Below the pieces are notes generated by a model. It searched no databases. It was given only the letters and a program-made list of their open reading frames with translations, and was not told where the DNA came from. Both the position numbers and the translations under genes were made by a program. From the NCBI RefSeq assembly GCF_002157835.1, contig NZ_CP020809.1:2790001-2854000 (forward strand): a DNA stretch of 64,000 nucleotides, read 5' to 3'. Shown piece after piece: positions 48,239 through 57,871 of this stretch. How positions within the stretch are numbered: the stretch's first letter is position 1; every line of letters begins with the position of its first letter. Origin of the DNA: Mycobacterium dioxanotrophicus. GTDB lineage: Bacteria; Actinomycetota; Actinomycetes; Mycobacteriales; Mycobacteriaceae.

Positions 48239-49227
48239 CCGGACCTGATCCGGAAACGGCCGACGCCGTCGAGGAACAGGGACCCGCACAGGCCGGGCCG
48301 GATGAGGCCGAATCGCCACCGGTTGGGGCGGAGTCGCAGCCCGAGGCGGCGGGGCCCGACTTGCCGCCTGCGGCGGCCGGGGCCGACTTGCCGCCTGCGG
48401 CGGCGGAAGATTACGAGGGTCCACGCCGACGCGCGCGACGCGAACGCGAGGAGCGGCGCGCGGCCCGCGATCGCGCGATAGCCATCGAACAAGCCCGCCG
48501 GGAAGCCAAGCGCCGGGTGGTTGGGTCCGCCGGTGAATCGGTGAAAGTGCCTGCCTCGGGCGCGATTCGGGGCGTCAAGGTGTTGTTGTGGACGGCGCTG
48601 GCGAGCGTGGTGGCCGTCGCGATCGGGCTCTTGCTGTACTTCACACCGATCATGTCGGCCCGCGATGTGGTGGTGGCCGGGCTCTCGACAGTGAGCCGCG
48701 AAGAGGTACTTGCCGCCGCGAGCGTCCCGTCCGGCACGCCGCTGCTACAGGTGAACACCGACGCGGTCGCCGAACGGGTGGCCGCGATCCGGCGGGTCGC
48801 CACCGCCAGAGTGCAGCGGGAGTATCCGTCGACGCTGCGCATCACCGTGGTCGAGCGAGTTCCGGTGGTGGTCAAGGACTATCCGGACGGCCCCCACCTG
48901 TTCGACCGGGACGGGGTCGATTTCGCGACCGGGCCGGCCCCGCTGTCGCTGCCGTACCTGGACACCGACAACCCGGGACCGAGTGATCTGCCGACCCTGG
49001 CCGCGCTCAAGGTGATGTTGGCTCTACCGCCCGACGTGGCCGGGCAGGTCGGCCGCATCGCCGCACCGTCCGTGGCGTCGATCACGTTGACGCTCACCGA
49101 CGGTCGGATCGTGGTGTGGGGCACCAACGACCGGACCGACGAAAAGGCCTTGAAGCTCGCGGCTTTGTTGACTCAGCCCGGTCACACCTACGACGTCTCG
49201 AGCCCGGACCTCCCGACGGTCAAGTAG
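48235..49227 (+). CDS. ftsQ: Divisome protein FtsQ
   Basis: 330 aa. Disordered acidic/Pro-Ala N-terminus (1-60) with a 27-bp repeat, a basic stretch (about 62-98), one membrane helix (about 117-140), then a POTRA domain ([23 protein letters not shown]) and the FtsQ beta domain. It recruits FtsL and other divisome members on the periplasmic side. GTGA overlap with murC. A 171-bp gap with promoter motifs separates it from ftsZ. Confidence 0.92.
   Translation: MTGPDPETADAVEEQGPAQAGPDEAESPPVGAESQPEAAGPDLPPAAAGADLPPAAAEDYEGPRRRARREREERRAARDRAIAIEQARREAKRRVVGSAGESVKVPASGAIRGVKVLLWTALASVVAVAIGLLLYFTPIMSARDVVVAGLSTVSREEVLAAASVPSGTPLLQVNTDAVAERVAAIRRVATARVQREYPSTLRITVVERVPVVVKDYPDGPHLFDRDGVDFATGPAPLSLPYLDTDNPGPSDLPTLAALKVMLALPPDVAGQVGRIAAPSVASITLTLTDGRIVVWGTNDRTDEKALKLAALLTQPGHTYDVSSPDLPTVK
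48358..48404. repeat. In-frame 27-bp tandem repeat in ftsQ
   Basis: GACTTGCCGCCTGCGGCGGC at 48358 recurs at 48385; encodes DLPPAAAGA followed by DLPPAAAE in the disordered N-terminus. Confidence 0.88.
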
Positions 49228-49398
49228 AAATTGCCGCGCGGCGCGTCGGCGCGCCTGACGCGTTCGCGCGGGTTGGCCCCCTACCGTTCTGTTTGCGCGG
49301 AACTACTTGACATAACTCTAAGCCTATGGTTGAGGTTGAGGGTTTGCAGGAGAGGGGTTCGGCGTCACGAACACCCCAACCAGGGAGGAAGACGATCC
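49228..49398 (+). promoter_or_regulatory. ftsZ upstream region
   Basis: TTGACA (49307-49312) is a consensus -35 box, but TATGGT (49325-49330) lies only 12 bases later. Other AT-rich boxes nearby (ATAACT, 49312-49317) make the true promoter unclear. GGGAGGAAGA just before the ATG is a strong ribosome site. Confidence 0.35.
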
Positions 49399-50553
49399 AT
49401 GACCCCCCCGCATAACTACCTGGCAGTGATCAAGGTGGTTGGCATCGGCGGCGGCGGCGTCAACGCCGTCAACCGGATGATCGAGCAGGGCCTCAAGGGC
49501 GTTGAGTTCATCGCCATCAACACCGACGCCCAGGCGCTGTTGATGAGCGATGCCGACGTCAAGCTCGATGTCGGCCGCGATTCCACCCGTGGGCTCGGCG
49601 CAGGCGCGGACCCCGAAGTGGGCCGCAAGGCTGCCGAGGACGCCAAGGACGACATCGAAGAACTGCTGCGCGGCGCCGACATGGTGTTCGTCACCGCGGG
49701 CGAGGGCGGTGGCACCGGCACCGGCGGCGCGCCCGTCGTGGCGACCATCGCGCGCAAGCTCGGTGCGCTGACGGTCGGCGTGGTGACGCGGCCGTTCTCG
49801 TTCGAGGGCAAGCGCCGCAGCAATCAGGCCGAGGCCGGCATCACCGCGCTGCGCGAGAGCTGCGACACCCTGATCGTGATCCCCAACGACCGGCTGCTGC
49901 AGATGGGCGATGCCGCGGTGTCGCTTATGGACGCGTTCCGCAGTGCCGACGAGGTGCTGCTCAACGGCGTTCAGGGCATCACCGACCTGATCACCACGCC
50001 GGGTCTGATCAACGTGGACTTCGCCGACGTCAAGGGCGTGATGAGCGGCGCGGGCACGGCCCTGATGGGCATCGGCTCGGCCCGCGGCGACGGCCGCGCG
50101 CTCAAGGCCGCCGAGATCGCGATCAATTCGCCGCTGCTGGAAGCCTCGATGGAGGGCGCGCAGGGCGTGCTGCTGTCCGTCGCTGGTGGCAGCGATCTGG
50201 GGCTGTTCGAGATCAACGAGGCCGCCTCCCTGGTGCAGGACTCCGCGCACCCCGAGGCCAACATCATCTTCGGCACGGTGATCGACGACTCGCTCGGCGA
50301 CGAGGTCCGGGTCACCGTCATCGCGGCCGGGTTCGACATGGCCGGTCCCAGCCGTAAGCCGGTGACCAGCCCGAGCCAGGCCCCGACCCAGCCGATCGCG
50401 ACGGCCCGCTCCGGGAAGATGACCACGTCGCTGTTCGAGCCGACGGATGCCGTCAGCGTTCCCGCGCACACCAACGGGGCCACGGTCAGCATCGGCGGGG
50501 ACGGCGGTATCGCTGACGACGATGTCGACGTCCCGCCGTTCATGCGGCACTGA
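49399..50553 (+). CDS. ftsZ: Cell-division GTPase FtsZ
   Basis: 384 aa tubulin homologue forming the Z ring. GTP-binding loops [13 protein letters not shown] and the tubulin signature [10 protein letters not shown]; the T7 loop [11 protein letters not shown] activates hydrolysis of the neighbour. A linker of about 60 residues ends in the conserved tail [12 protein letters not shown] that binds SepF, FtsW and others. The ATG at 49399 gives the expected N-terminus; a longer frame from 49231 is non-coding. Confidence 0.97.
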   Translation: MTPPHNYLAVIKVVGIGGGGVNAVNRMIEQGLKGVEFIAINTDAQALLMSDADVKLDVGRDSTRGLGAGADPEVGRKAAEDAKDDIEELLRGADMVFVTAGEGGGTGTGGAPVVATIARKLGALTVGVVTRPFSFEGKRRSNQAEAGITALRESCDTLIVIPNDRLLQMGDAAVSLMDAFRSADEVLLNGVQGITDLITTPGLINVDFADVKGVMSGAGTALMGIGSARGDGRALKAAEIAINSPLLEASMEGAQGVLLSVAGGSDLGLFEINEAASLVQDSAHPEANIIFGTVIDDSLGDEVRVTVIAAGFDMAGPSRKPVTSPSQAPTQPIATARSGKMTTSLFEPTDAVSVPAHTNGATVSIGGDGGIADDDVDVPPFMRH

Positions 50554-50590
50554 GTCGGGCCCGCGACTGCGGACTTCGGATACTGGGATT

Positions 50591-51310
50591 GTGAGTGTTC
50601 GCATACGTCGGGTGACCACCACCCGTGCCGGTGGTGTCTCGGCCCCGCCCTTCGACTCCTTCAATCTCGGCGACCACGTCGGCGACGATCCCGCCGCTGT
50701 CTCGGCCAACCGTCGCCGGCTGGCCAAGGCCATCGGTGCCGACGCCGTGGTCTGGATGAACCAGGTCCATGGGGACCGCGTGGTCACCGTGACCGCTCCG
50801 CCCGAATCGGGCGCCGCGGTCGATAATGCCGACGCATTGGTGACCACCACCCCGGGTTTGGCATTGGCGGTCGTGACCGCGGATTGCGTTCCGGTATTAA
50901 TGGCCGACGCACGTGCGGGTGTCATCGCCGCGGCGCACGCCGGTCGGGTGGGCGCGCAGTTGGGCGTCGTGGTGCGCACCTTGGAGGCGATGCTGGCCGG
51001 TGGCGCACATATTCAGGACGTGTCGGTCCTGCTCGGCCCCGCGGTCAGCGGCCGCAACTACGAGGTGCCTGCCGAGATGGCCGACGAGGTGGAGGCGGCC
51101 TTGCCGGGTAGCCGCACCACGACGGGACGGGGCACGCCGGGATTGGACCTGCGTGCCGGAATAGCCCGGCAATTAAAGGATTTGGGCGTCCGTGCGGTCG
51201 ACGTGGATCCGCGCTGTACGGTCGATGACCGAACGTTGTTCAGTCATCGCCGGGACGCACCGACGGGACGCCTGGCGTCGCTGGTGTGGATGGAGTCGAG
51301 CCGCCGATGA
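50591..51310 (+). CDS. YfiH/PgeF-type laccase-domain protein
   Basis: 239 aa from GTG 50591. Metal-site blocks MNQVHGDRV (His), TADCVPVLMAD (Cys) and AAHAGRVGAQ (His) are in family order. The usual HAGWRG is HAGRVG here; mycobacterial versions vary at this place. The family is now linked to purine nucleoside phosphorolysis/deamination and to correcting MurC amino-acid errors in E. coli (PgeF), which suits its place after ftsZ. Homologue of Rv2149c. Overlaps the YggS gene by ATGA. Confidence 0.88.
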   Translation: MSVRIRRVTTTRAGGVSAPPFDSFNLGDHVGDDPAAVSANRRRLAKAIGADAVVWMNQVHGDRVVTVTAPPESGAAVDNADALVTTTPGLALAVVTADCVPVLMADARAGVIAAAHAGRVGAQLGVVVRTLEAMLAGGAHIQDVSVLLGPAVSGRNYEVPAEMADEVEAALPGSRTTTGRGTPGLDLRAGIARQLKDLGVRAVDVDPRCTVDDRTLFSHRRDAPTGRLASLVWMESSRR

Positions 51311-52140
51311 GCAGCGAGCAGCAGTCGCGTGATGCCGATCGAGTCGGTGAACTGACCACTGCGCTGGGAGCGGCGCGGGCGCGGCTGGCGCGGGCCGCCG
51401 AATCGGCCGGACGAAATGTCAATGAGATCGAATTACTTCCCATTACAAAATTCTTTCCGGCCACCGATATTCTCATTTTGCACCGTTTAGGTTGTCACGC
51501 ATTCGGTGAATCCCGCGAACAGGAAGCGGCGGCGAAAGTCGCTACGGTGCGCGAGGAATTGCCCGGCGAGCCGATTCGCTGGCACATGGTCGGCAGCATC
51601 CAGCGCAACAAGGCTCGCGCCGTGGCCAGTTGGGCCTACGCCGCGCACTCCGTCGACAGCGTCCGGCTCGTCGGTGCGCTGGACCGCGGGGCCATCGGCG
51701 CGCTGGAGAGCGGTGTCCGGACCGAGCCGCTGCGCGTCTATCTGCAGATCAGCCTCGACGGGGATACCGAACGTGGTGGGGTCGATGTCGGCCAGCCCGC
51801 TCTTGTCGACGAACTCTGCGCGGCGGCCCAGGCCGCGAAGGGTCTGGAGTTCGTCGGGTTGATGGGGATACCGCCGCTGGAAGTCGACCCTGACGAGGCC
51901 TTCGCACGGCTGGCAGGGGAGTTGGAGCGGGTGCAGCGGAACTATCCGCAGCGCCTGGGATTGTCTGCGGGGATGTCGAACGACCTGGAGGTTGCGGTGC
52001 GACACGGTTCGACGTGTGTGCGTGTCGGTACCGCGCTTATGGGACGGCGGCCGCTAACGTCACCACCAGTTGTCACACCAGTCACATCTTCATCACAGAC
52101 ATCACAACTCCCACGGTCAGCAGAAGGGTCGCCGAGATGA
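51307..52140 (+). CDS. PLP homeostasis protein (YggS/PROSC family)
   Basis: 277 aa. Lys48 in [12 protein letters not shown] should bind pyridoxal phosphate; [12 protein letters not shown] and [12 protein letters not shown] are family motifs, and [23 protein letters not shown] ends the TIM barrel. The protein has no known reaction and controls PLP levels. The last ~30 residues are Ser/Thr/Pro-rich and beyond the normal end. ATGA overlaps with yfiH and sepF. Confidence 0.92.
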   Translation: MSSEQQSRDADRVGELTTALGAARARLARAAESAGRNVNEIELLPITKFFPATDILILHRLGCHAFGESREQEAAAKVATVREELPGEPIRWHMVGSIQRNKARAVASWAYAAHSVDSVRLVGALDRGAIGALESGVRTEPLRVYLQISLDGDTERGGVDVGQPALVDELCAAAQAAKGLEFVGLMGIPPLEVDPDEAFARLAGELERVQRNYPQRLGLSAGMSNDLEVAVRHGSTCVRVGTALMGRRPLTSPPVVTPVTSSSQTSQLPRSAEGSPR

Positions 52141-52778
52141 GCACACTGCACAAGGTCAAGGCCTACTTCGGCATGGCGCCGATGGATGATTACGACGACG
52201 AGTACTACGAGGACGACGACCGTGGCGCCGCCCGTAGCTACGCCCGGCGCCCGCGTGAAGAGCGCTTCGAGGACGAGGGCTACGGCTACGAGGGCCGTGA
52301 GTTCGACGAGGGCCCCGCCTACCGCGGCGGCTACCCGGGCGGTGGCTACGCCGAGGAACCCCGGTTCGAATCGCGCATGCGCACCCCGCGTGAATTCGAG
52401 CGTCCGGCACAGCGTTTGGGCACTCTGGCCGGCTCCACCCGCGGCGCACTGGCCATGGACCCGCGGCGCATGGCCGAGCTGTTCGAAGCGGGCAGCCCGC
52501 TGTCGAAGATCACCACGCTGCGGCCCAAGGACTACAGCGAGGCCCGCACCATCGGCGAGCGGTTCCGCGACGGCACGCCGGTGATCATGGATCTGGTGTC
52601 GATGGACAACGCCGACGCCAAGCGACTCGTCGACTTCGCCGCCGGGCTGGCCTTCGCGCTGCGCGGGTCGTTCGACAAGGTGGCGACCAAGGTCTTCCTG
52701 TTGTCGCCCGCCGACGTCGACGTCAGTGCCGAGCAGCGCCGCCGGATCGCCGAGGCCGGCTTCTACGCCTACCAGTAG
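52137..52778 (+). CDS. sepF: Cell-division protein SepF
   Basis: 213 aa. N-terminal amphipathic helix ([15 protein letters not shown]) for membrane contact, an acidic/Gly/Tyr/Arg-rich linker (about 17-110), then the SepF core ([47 protein letters not shown]). It anchors FtsZ to the membrane in actinobacteria, which lack FtsA and ZipA. Homologue of Rv2147c. Confidence 0.93.
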   Translation: MSTLHKVKAYFGMAPMDDYDDEYYEDDDRGAARSYARRPREERFEDEGYGYEGREFDEGPAYRGGYPGGGYAEEPRFESRMRTPREFERPAQRLGTLAGSTRGALAMDPRRMAELFEAGSPLSKITTLRPKDYSEARTIGERFRDGTPVIMDLVSMDNADAKRLVDFAAGLAFALRGSFDKVATKVFLLSPADVDVSAEQRRRIAEAGFYAYQ

Positions 52779-52804
52779 CCCCCGAGCCCCTCGCGTGCGC
52801 AGCC

Positions 52805-52825
52805 CCTACCCGGCGGCCGGGTAGG
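52805..52825 (+). terminator. Hairpin after sepF, no T run
   Basis: CCTACCCGG (52805-52813), loop CGG, CCGGGTAGG (52817-52825). A perfect 9-bp stem 26 bases after the sepF stop, without a T run, so termination would be partial at best. Confidence 0.45.
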
Positions 52826-52896
52826 CTGGCAGCGTCGCACAATCGGCCGGTTGTACCGCTGAGGCGACCTGTATCGAATGTCATACATCTGCCTGA

Positions 52897-53202
52897 GTGA
52901 GGTCGGCCCAGTTGTCGCTGCTCTTCGAGATCCTGTTCTTCGCGCTGTTCATCTTCTGGCTGTTGCTCATCGCGCGGGTCGTTGTCGAGTTCATCCGGTC
53001 GTTCAGTCGTGACTGGCACCCCAAGGGTCTGACGGTGGTGATCCTGGAGGTCATCCTGACGCTCACGGATCCGCCGGTGAAGTTGTTGCGCCGCATCATC
53101 CCGCAGCTGACCATCGGCGCGGTCCGGCTGGATCTGTCGATCATGGTGCTGCTCCTCGTGGTGTTCATCGGCATGCAACTGGCGCTCGGGGCGGCGGGCT
53201 GA
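52897..53202 (+). CDS. YggT-family membrane protein (Rv2146c type)
   Basis: 101 aa from GTG 52897. Two hydrophobic segments (about 8-28 and 78-97) with the YggT motif LTDPPVKLLRRIIPQLTIGAVRLDLS between. Position between sepF and wag31 is conserved across Gram-positives (YlmG), where the family affects division or nucleoid organisation by unknown means. Confidence 0.88.
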   Translation: MRSAQLSLLFEILFFALFIFWLLLIARVVVEFIRSFSRDWHPKGLTVVILEVILTLTDPPVKLLRRIIPQLTIGAVRLDLSIMVLLLVVFIGMQLALGAAG

Positions 53203-53353
53203 CCCGGCCGGTCACGGCGCTTCACCTGCGCTGAGATCGTTTGCCGGAGCGTCCGAAAACGCGTAAGAAGATTGAAATTCGTTCTTAAAAATTGGCCTCG
53301 ACTGCAACCTCCGGTTCTGGTGTGACAGGATGGACGCCAGTTGCGTCCAAACA

Positions 53354-53378
53354 AGGCTCTACACAACAGGCTCTACAC
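53354..53378 (+). promoter_or_regulatory. Direct repeat upstream of wag31
   Basis: AGGCTCTACAC at 53354-53364 and again at 53368-53378, 14 bases apart, in the 218-bp gap before wag31. The second copy gives TACACT (53374-53379), which fits TANNNT. An AT-rich patch near 53265-53295 is unusual for this genome. Suggests overlapping promoter and binding sites. Confidence 0.5.
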
Positions 53379-53420
53379 TTCGAGATCGATTGACGGTCCA
53401 AGACTCCAAGGGGGCAGACA

Positions 53421-54245
53421 ATGCCGCTCACACCGGCGGACGTCCACAACGTCGCGTTCAGCAAGCCGCCCATCGGCAAGCGCGGGTACAACGAGGATGA
53501 GGTCGACGCCTTTCTCGATCTGGTTGAGAATGAGCTGACTCGACTCATCGAAGAGAATGCCGATCTCCGGCAGCGCGTCTCCGAGCTCGACTCCGAGCTG
53601 GCATCCGCGCGCTCCGGTGGTGGCGCTGCTCAGCCGACCAAGTCGATCCCGCTCTACGAGCCTGAGCCCGAGCCGGAGCCGGCCCCCGCGCCGAAGCCGG
53701 TCTACGAGGCACCGGCTGCGCCGGCAGCCCCGGCGGCGACCAACGAGGACACCGCGGCCCGCGCCGCGCGCGTGCTCAGCCTGGCGCAGGACACGGCCGA
53801 CCGGCTCACCGGTTCGGCCAAGGCCGAGTCGGAGAAGATGCTCGCCGATGCGCGGGCACAGGCCGACGCCATGGTCAGCGACGCCCGCAAGACGGCAGAG
53901 ACGACGGTCACCGAGGCCCGGCAGCGCGCCGACGCGATGCTGGCCGACGCGCAGACCCGCTCGGAGACCCAGCTGCGTCAGGCCCAGGAGAAGGCCGACG
54001 CACTGCAGGCCGACGCCGAGCGCAAGCACTCCGAGATCATGGGAACCATCAACCAGCAGCGCACGGTGCTGGAAGGTCGGCTGGAACAGCTGCGGACGTT
54101 CGAACGTGAATACCGCACGCGTCTGAAGACCTATCTGGAATCTCAGCTCGAAGAGCTCGGTCAGCGCGGTTTGGCTGCGCCGGTCGATTCCAGCGCCAAC
54201 AGCGACGCCAGCGGTTTCGGCCAGTTCAACCGGGGCAACAACTGA
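53421..54245 (+). CDS. wag31: Polar growth protein Wag31 (DivIVA)
   Basis: 274 aa. DivIVA N-terminal domain ([36 protein letters not shown]) senses curved membrane; then a Pro/Glu-rich linker (about 75-105) that contains PTKSIP, the sort of region where PknA/PknB phosphorylate M. tuberculosis Wag31, and a long coiled coil (about 115-250). Directs wall synthesis at the poles. AAGGGGG precedes the ATG. Homologue of Rv2145c. Confidence 0.95.
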   Translation: MPLTPADVHNVAFSKPPIGKRGYNEDEVDAFLDLVENELTRLIEENADLRQRVSELDSELASARSGGGAAQPTKSIPLYEPEPEPEPAPAPKPVYEAPAAPAAPAATNEDTAARAARVLSLAQDTADRLTGSAKAESEKMLADARAQADAMVSDARKTAETTVTEARQRADAMLADAQTRSETQLRQAQEKADALQADAERKHSEIMGTINQQRTVLEGRLEQLRTFEREYRTRLKTYLESQLEELGQRGLAAPVDSSANSDASGFGQFNRGNN

Positions 54246-54288
54246 CCCCTGACCGGAACGCGACCGTTCGTCAGGCCACCTACCTAGC

Positions 54289-54294
54289 TAGGGT
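54289..54294 (+). promoter_or_regulatory. -10 box for leaderless Rv2144c-type gene
   Basis: TAGGGT, six bases, then the ATG at 54301. No ribosome site is present. Confidence 0.45.
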
Positions 54295-54300
54295 TGATTG

Positions 54301-54741
54301 ATGCTGATCATTGCGCTAGTGCTTGCCGTCATCGGTCTGGCCGCGCTGGTGACCGCCGTGGTGACCAGCAACGAGCTGATCGCCTGGGTGTGCATCGGCG
54401 CCAGCGTGCTCGGCGTGGTGCTGCTCATCGTCGATGCGCTGCGGGAACGTTCACGTGGGGCCGCCGAGAAGTCGGCCGACGAGACGCCGGCGGCCGCGGA
54501 GACCACCGAGGACGCTGTCGAGGACTATCCCGATGAGCAGGCCGAGCCGGCCGCAGACGCGGAATCCGCCGACGAGACCGCTGAAACCGCCGAGCCGGAG
54601 TCGGCTGAGTCGGAGTCCGCTGAGTCGGAGTCCGCTGAGTCGGAGTCCGCTGCGTCGGACGAGACCGCCGAGTCCGCGGAGGGCGACGCGCACGACGTCG
54701 AGCCCACCGCCGAGGAAGCGGCAGAGGAACACAAGAGCTAG
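54301..54741 (+). CDS. Small membrane protein with Ser/Glu repeat tail (Rv2144c type)
   Basis: 146 aa. Two membrane helices (about 1-20 and 28-47) precede a highly acidic, disordered tail. Residues about 102-116 are encoded by three perfect 15-bp repeats (AESES). No function known; it follows wag31 in other mycobacteria too. The start has no Shine-Dalgarno and is predicted leaderless. Its stop overlaps the convergent phosphoribosyltransferase stop by four bases. Confidence 0.75.
   Translation: MLIIALVLAVIGLAALVTAVVTSNELIAWVCIGASVLGVVLLIVDALRERSRGAAEKSADETPAAAETTEDAVEDYPDEQAEPAADAESADETAETAEPESAESESAESESAESESAASDETAESAEGDAHDVEPTAEEAAEEHKS
54604..54648. repeat. In-frame 15-bp tandem repeat, three copies
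   Basis: GCTGAGTCGGAGTCC at 54604, 54619 and 54634, perfect copies inside the acidic tail of the Rv2144c-type gene. Confidence 0.93.
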
Positions 54742-55421
54742 TCCGACGCGCTCACGGTCGGTGTTGCCAGCAGGGTCCGCACTTCGTCGTCGGTGACCTG
54801 GTGAAAGTCGGCGAACGCCTGGCCGACGGCCGAGAACTCGGTAGGTGTGCTCACGCACACCACCTCGTCGGCTTCCCGGGCGAGCTCCTGACAGGCCGAC
54901 GTCGGCCCCACCGGTACCGCGACCACCAGCCTGCGCGCGGCGCGCACCGCCCGTACCGCGGCGAGCATGCTCGCACCGGTCGCGATGCCGTCGTCGACCA
55001 GGATCACGGTTCGACCGGCCAGCTCGGGGGGCGGGCGGCCACCTCGATAGGCCTGCTCACGCCGGGTCAACTCGGCCGTCTCCCGCTCGATCGCGGCGTC
55101 GAGGTCTTCGTGACTGATCCCGAGCCGCTGCACCAGCTGCTCATTGATGACGATTCCGCCACCGCTGGCCAGCGCGCCCATCGCCAACTCGGGCCACTGC
55201 GGCACACCCAGCTTGCGCACCAGGAACACATCCAGCGGAGCCTGGAGACCGGCCGCCACTTCCCAGCCGATCGGAACGCCGCCGCGGGCCAGACCCAACA
55301 CCACCACGTCAGACTGGCCGCGGTAGGGCATCAGCTCCTGGGCCAGGACCTGGCCCGCCTCGCGGCGGTCCTGGAATACCCGCCCGGCATCGTGCCGGGT
55401 AACGCTGCCCCATGCACACAT
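54738..55421 (-). CDS. Phosphoribosyltransferase-domain protein (Rv2143 type)
   Basis: 227 aa. The PRPP-binding motif VILVDDGIATGASM is near residues 138-151, with an upstream LGLARGGVPIGWEVA phosphate loop; these define type I PRTases. Substrate base unknown; this subfamily often accompanies dienelactone-hydrolase-like or erythromycin-esterase-like domains, absent here. Only one sensible start (ATG 55421), without a clear ribosome site. Convergent with the Rv2144c-type gene. Confidence 0.82.
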   Translation of the reverse strand: MCAWGSVTRHDAGRVFQDRREAGQVLAQELMPYRGQSDVVVLGLARGGVPIGWEVAAGLQAPLDVFLVRKLGVPQWPELAMGALASGGGIVINEQLVQRLGISHEDLDAAIERETAELTRREQAYRGGRPPPELAGRTVILVDDGIATGASMLAAVRAVRAARRLVVAVPVGPTSACQELAREADEVVCVSTPTEFSAVGQAFADFHQVTDDEVRTLLATPTVSASD

Positions 55422-55448
55422 GGCGAATCTGGACTTCCAGTGACCACC

Positions 55449-56171
55449 CTACGGCGCTGCCGTGTCGCCGACCACCCGTGACAGGTAACTGCGCACCAAC
55501 GCGCGGACGCGCTGCGCCGCGCCGTCGCTCAGTTCCTTTGTCGCGATGCGCAATTCGTCGTGGGTCCGGCCGACCTTGCCGGCGTAGCCGTCGCGGTCGT
55601 CGGCCAGCCAGTACTCCAACACGGTCGCATCGAGCTCGGGGTGGAACTGCAGGGCCAGTGACCGGCCCAGCACGAACCCCTGGGATGCGTTGCCGTTGCG
55701 GGCGATCTCGGTGGCGCCCGGCGGCACCGTCCAGCGGTCGATATGCCATTCGAACCATGGACCGGGTGGGATCAGCTCGGGATCGTCGGTAGTGACCTCG
55801 TACCAGCCGATCTCCGGTGAGTCGGACCTGCTGACCGACCCACCGAAGGTCTCCGCCAGCAACTGACCACCGAAGCACACGCCGAAGAGGCCCACGCCTG
55901 CGTCGGAGGCCTCCTTCAGCTGGGTCATCAACGTTCCCATCCAGCTGGCGCGCAGGGTTTCGTCGTACACCGACCAACGCGCACCCAACAGGACCACCAC
56001 GTCATAGCGGGTCAGGTCGGGAAACTCCACGTCGGCTACCGGCGAATCGAGACGGTCGGCAGGCACCACGTCGAATGTGTCGATCTCGAAACCACATTCG
56101 CTGAAGGCATCGCCCAGCATCGCCTCGGGCGCCGTCGGGTCGTTGCGGATGAACAGTACTCTCGATGTCAC
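55449..56171 (-). CDS. Class I glutamine amidotransferase-like protein
   Basis: 240 aa. FGVCFGGQLLAE with nucleophile Cys99 and LALQFHPELD with His177 and Glu179 give a full triad. There is no synthetase domain, so it resembles stand-alone GATases of the GuaA-like or gamma-glutamyl hydrolase group; acceptor unknown. GTG 56171 is chosen because GATAAT lies seven bases upstream, predicting a leaderless mRNA; ATG 56180 would overlap that box. Confidence 0.78.
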   Translation of the reverse strand: MTSRVLFIRNDPTAPEAMLGDAFSECGFEIDTFDVVPADRLDSPVADVEFPDLTRYDVVVLLGARWSVYDETLRASWMGTLMTQLKEASDAGVGLFGVCFGGQLLAETFGGSVSRSDSPEIGWYEVTTDDPELIPPGPWFEWHIDRWTVPPGATEIARNGNASQGFVLGRSLALQFHPELDATVLEYWLADDRDGYAGKVGRTHDELRIATKELSDGAAQRVRALVRSYLSRVVGDTAAP

Positions 56172-56178
56172 GCCACAC

Positions 56179-56184
56179 ATTATC
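56179..56184 (-). promoter_or_regulatory. -10 box for the leaderless amidotransferase gene
   Basis: GATAAT on the minus strand, seven bases before GTG 56171. A close match to TATAAT. Confidence 0.5.
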
Positions 56185-56216
56185 GCGCGAAGCTGCCGTG
56201 AACAGGGGCTGGGGCC

Positions 56217-56600
56217 ATGACGGTGTACTCGGCGCTGGTCGCCCTCACCGTCGCGGTTCATTTCGGCTTCATCGCCTACCTTTTGCTGGGCGGGTTCATC
56301 GCCTGTCGGTGGCCGCGCACGATCGCGCTGCACGTGGCGGCCGTGCTGTGGGGTCTGGGCAGCGTCGCACTCGATCTGCCCTGCCCGCTCACCGCGCTGG
56401 AGCGGTGGGCGCGGGCCCGCGCGGGGATGCCGCCCCTGCCATCCGCGGGGTTCATCGCGCACTACATCACCGGCGTGCTCTATCCCGCGAGCTGGATAGT
56501 AGGGGTCCAGGCGGCGGTGTTCGCACTGGTCGTCGCGTCGTGGACGCTGGTGCTGATCAGGCGGCGTCGAAGCTCACCGGCAGGACCATCGGGCCGCTGA
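56217..56600 (+). CDS. DUF2784 membrane protein
   Basis: 127 aa. Four hydrophobic helices; conserved pattern VHFGFIAYLLLGGF then CPLTALERWAR and HYITGVLYPA is that of DUF2784. Function unknown. Its last 44 bases overlap the 3' end of the convergent P450 gene. Confidence 0.8.
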   Translation: MTVYSALVALTVAVHFGFIAYLLLGGFIACRWPRTIALHVAAVLWGLGSVALDLPCPLTALERWARARAGMPPLPSAGFIAHYITGVLYPASWIVGVQAAVFALVVASWTLVLIRRRRSSPAGPSGR

Positions 56601-57801
56601 TGCCCGTCAGCGGCTTCCACCGGACCGGACCGTCGAGCCGGACGTTGCGCCACCGGCGGGTCAGCACGGTGAGCGCTTGGGTGAGCTCGAGTCTGGCCAG
56701 GTGCGAGCCCAGGCAATAGTGCGCCCCGCCGCCGAAGGTCAGCATCGCCGGTGGCTGCTCGCGCGTGACGTCGAAGCGGTCCGGATCCGGATAGATATCC
56801 GGATCCCGGTTGGCCGCAGCGGTATTGGCGACGACGACAGTTCCGGCCGGGATCATCACCCCGCCCAGCTCGACATCTTCGCGGGCCATCCTGATGGTGC
56901 CCAACGCAATTGGCGTGTGCCGCATCAGTTCCTCGACGAAAACCGGTGCCAGTTCCGGATGTTCGGCCAGCAGCTGCCACTCGGCAGGATGCTCGCACAG
57001 CACCTGTACCGCAGCGGCCAGTTGGTTTCGGGTGGTGTCGGTGCCGGCCAGCAGCACACCGCCGGCCAGCATCAGCAGCTCGGCGTGGGTGAGCCGGTCG
57101 CCGTCGACCTCGGCGCGAATCAGGTCGGAGAGCAGATCGTCGCTGAGGGTGAACAGGCGCCCGGCCACCATCGCTTCGATGTATTCGTCGAATTCGCAGC
57201 CGGCCTGTTCTATGACGGCCCCGTTGCCGTCGACATTCCAACTGAACATCTTGAAGATGTCGTCGGCCCATCGCGAAATCAGGTCCCAGTCGCTCGGCGG
57301 CGCACCCAGCAGGGCGCAGATGACCGGGATCGGATAGCGACGCGCGATGTCGGCCACGACATCACAGGCGCCGACCGGCGCGCACTGGTCGGTGAGCTCG
57401 GTGATGACCTCGACACACGTGCCGCGCAGCCGCTCGGCGGCCCTCGGAGTGAAAGCCTTTGCCACCAATCGGCGCAACCGGTGATGCGCGGGGCCGCCCA
57501 GGCTGAGCAGGTTGGCCGCGGCGCGGTCCCACAGCGGTCCCGACGTGACGCCCTGCGCGGCCAGGAACAATCCCTTGGGCGGCGTGAAGCGGTCGTCGCG
57601 CAGCACGGCACGCACCAACGGATAGCTGAGGATCTCCGGACCGTGCGGCCCGATCGCGATCGGCGCCTTCCTGCGGGCTCGCGCGATGAGCCGGTGAGCT
57701 TCCTCTGGGTCGCCGGCGTGCTCGTAGGCGACGGATGGCAGGCCCGCGTCGAACACGTCCGGGTAGGTGCGTCGGATAGTCGGCGCGGTCATCGTGGTCA
57801 T
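56557..57801 (-). CDS. Cytochrome P450
   Basis: 414 aa. ATG 57801 with GGGAAGG five bases upstream. I-helix LLAGTDTTR carries the acid-Thr pair for O2 activation; EELMR is the K-helix ExxR; heme loop FGGGAHYCLGSHLAR has the Cys ligand at 363. Soluble bacterial class. No ferredoxin or reductase gene is adjacent, and the substrate cannot be told; I cannot assign a CYP number. Confidence 0.93.
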   Translation of the reverse strand: MTTMTAPTIRRTYPDVFDAGLPSVAYEHAGDPEEAHRLIARARRKAPIAIGPHGPEILSYPLVRAVLRDDRFTPPKGLFLAAQGVTSGPLWDRAAANLLSLGGPAHHRLRRLVAKAFTPRAAERLRGTCVEVITELTDQCAPVGACDVVADIARRYPIPVICALLGAPPSDWDLISRWADDIFKMFSWNVDGNGAVIEQAGCEFDEYIEAMVAGRLFTLSDDLLSDLIRAEVDGDRLTHAELLMLAGGVLLAGTDTTRNQLAAAVQVLCEHPAEWQLLAEHPELAPVFVEELMRHTPIALGTIRMAREDVELGGVMIPAGTVVVANTAAANRDPDIYPDPDRFDVTREQPPAMLTFGGGAHYCLGSHLARLELTQALTVLTRRWRNVRLDGPVRWKPLTGISGPMVLPVSFDAA

Positions 57802-57871
57802 CGCAGCCTTCCCTTGAACAACCCCCACTGTGATGGTGCGCTGGTCGGGGGCCGTCGGGGTGAGTAGCGCG

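Noticed and set aside
46766..48424. 552-codon open frame on the minus strand
   Set aside because: Antisense to murC and ftsQ, no motif, His/Arg/Gly-rich shadow composition.
36319..49227. Novel operon structure from 4-base overlaps in the dcw cluster
   Set aside because: Such overlaps are common in conserved dcw clusters and not unusual.
49324..50979. 551-codon open frame on the minus strand
   Set aside because: Antisense to ftsZ and the yfiH gene; shadow frame.
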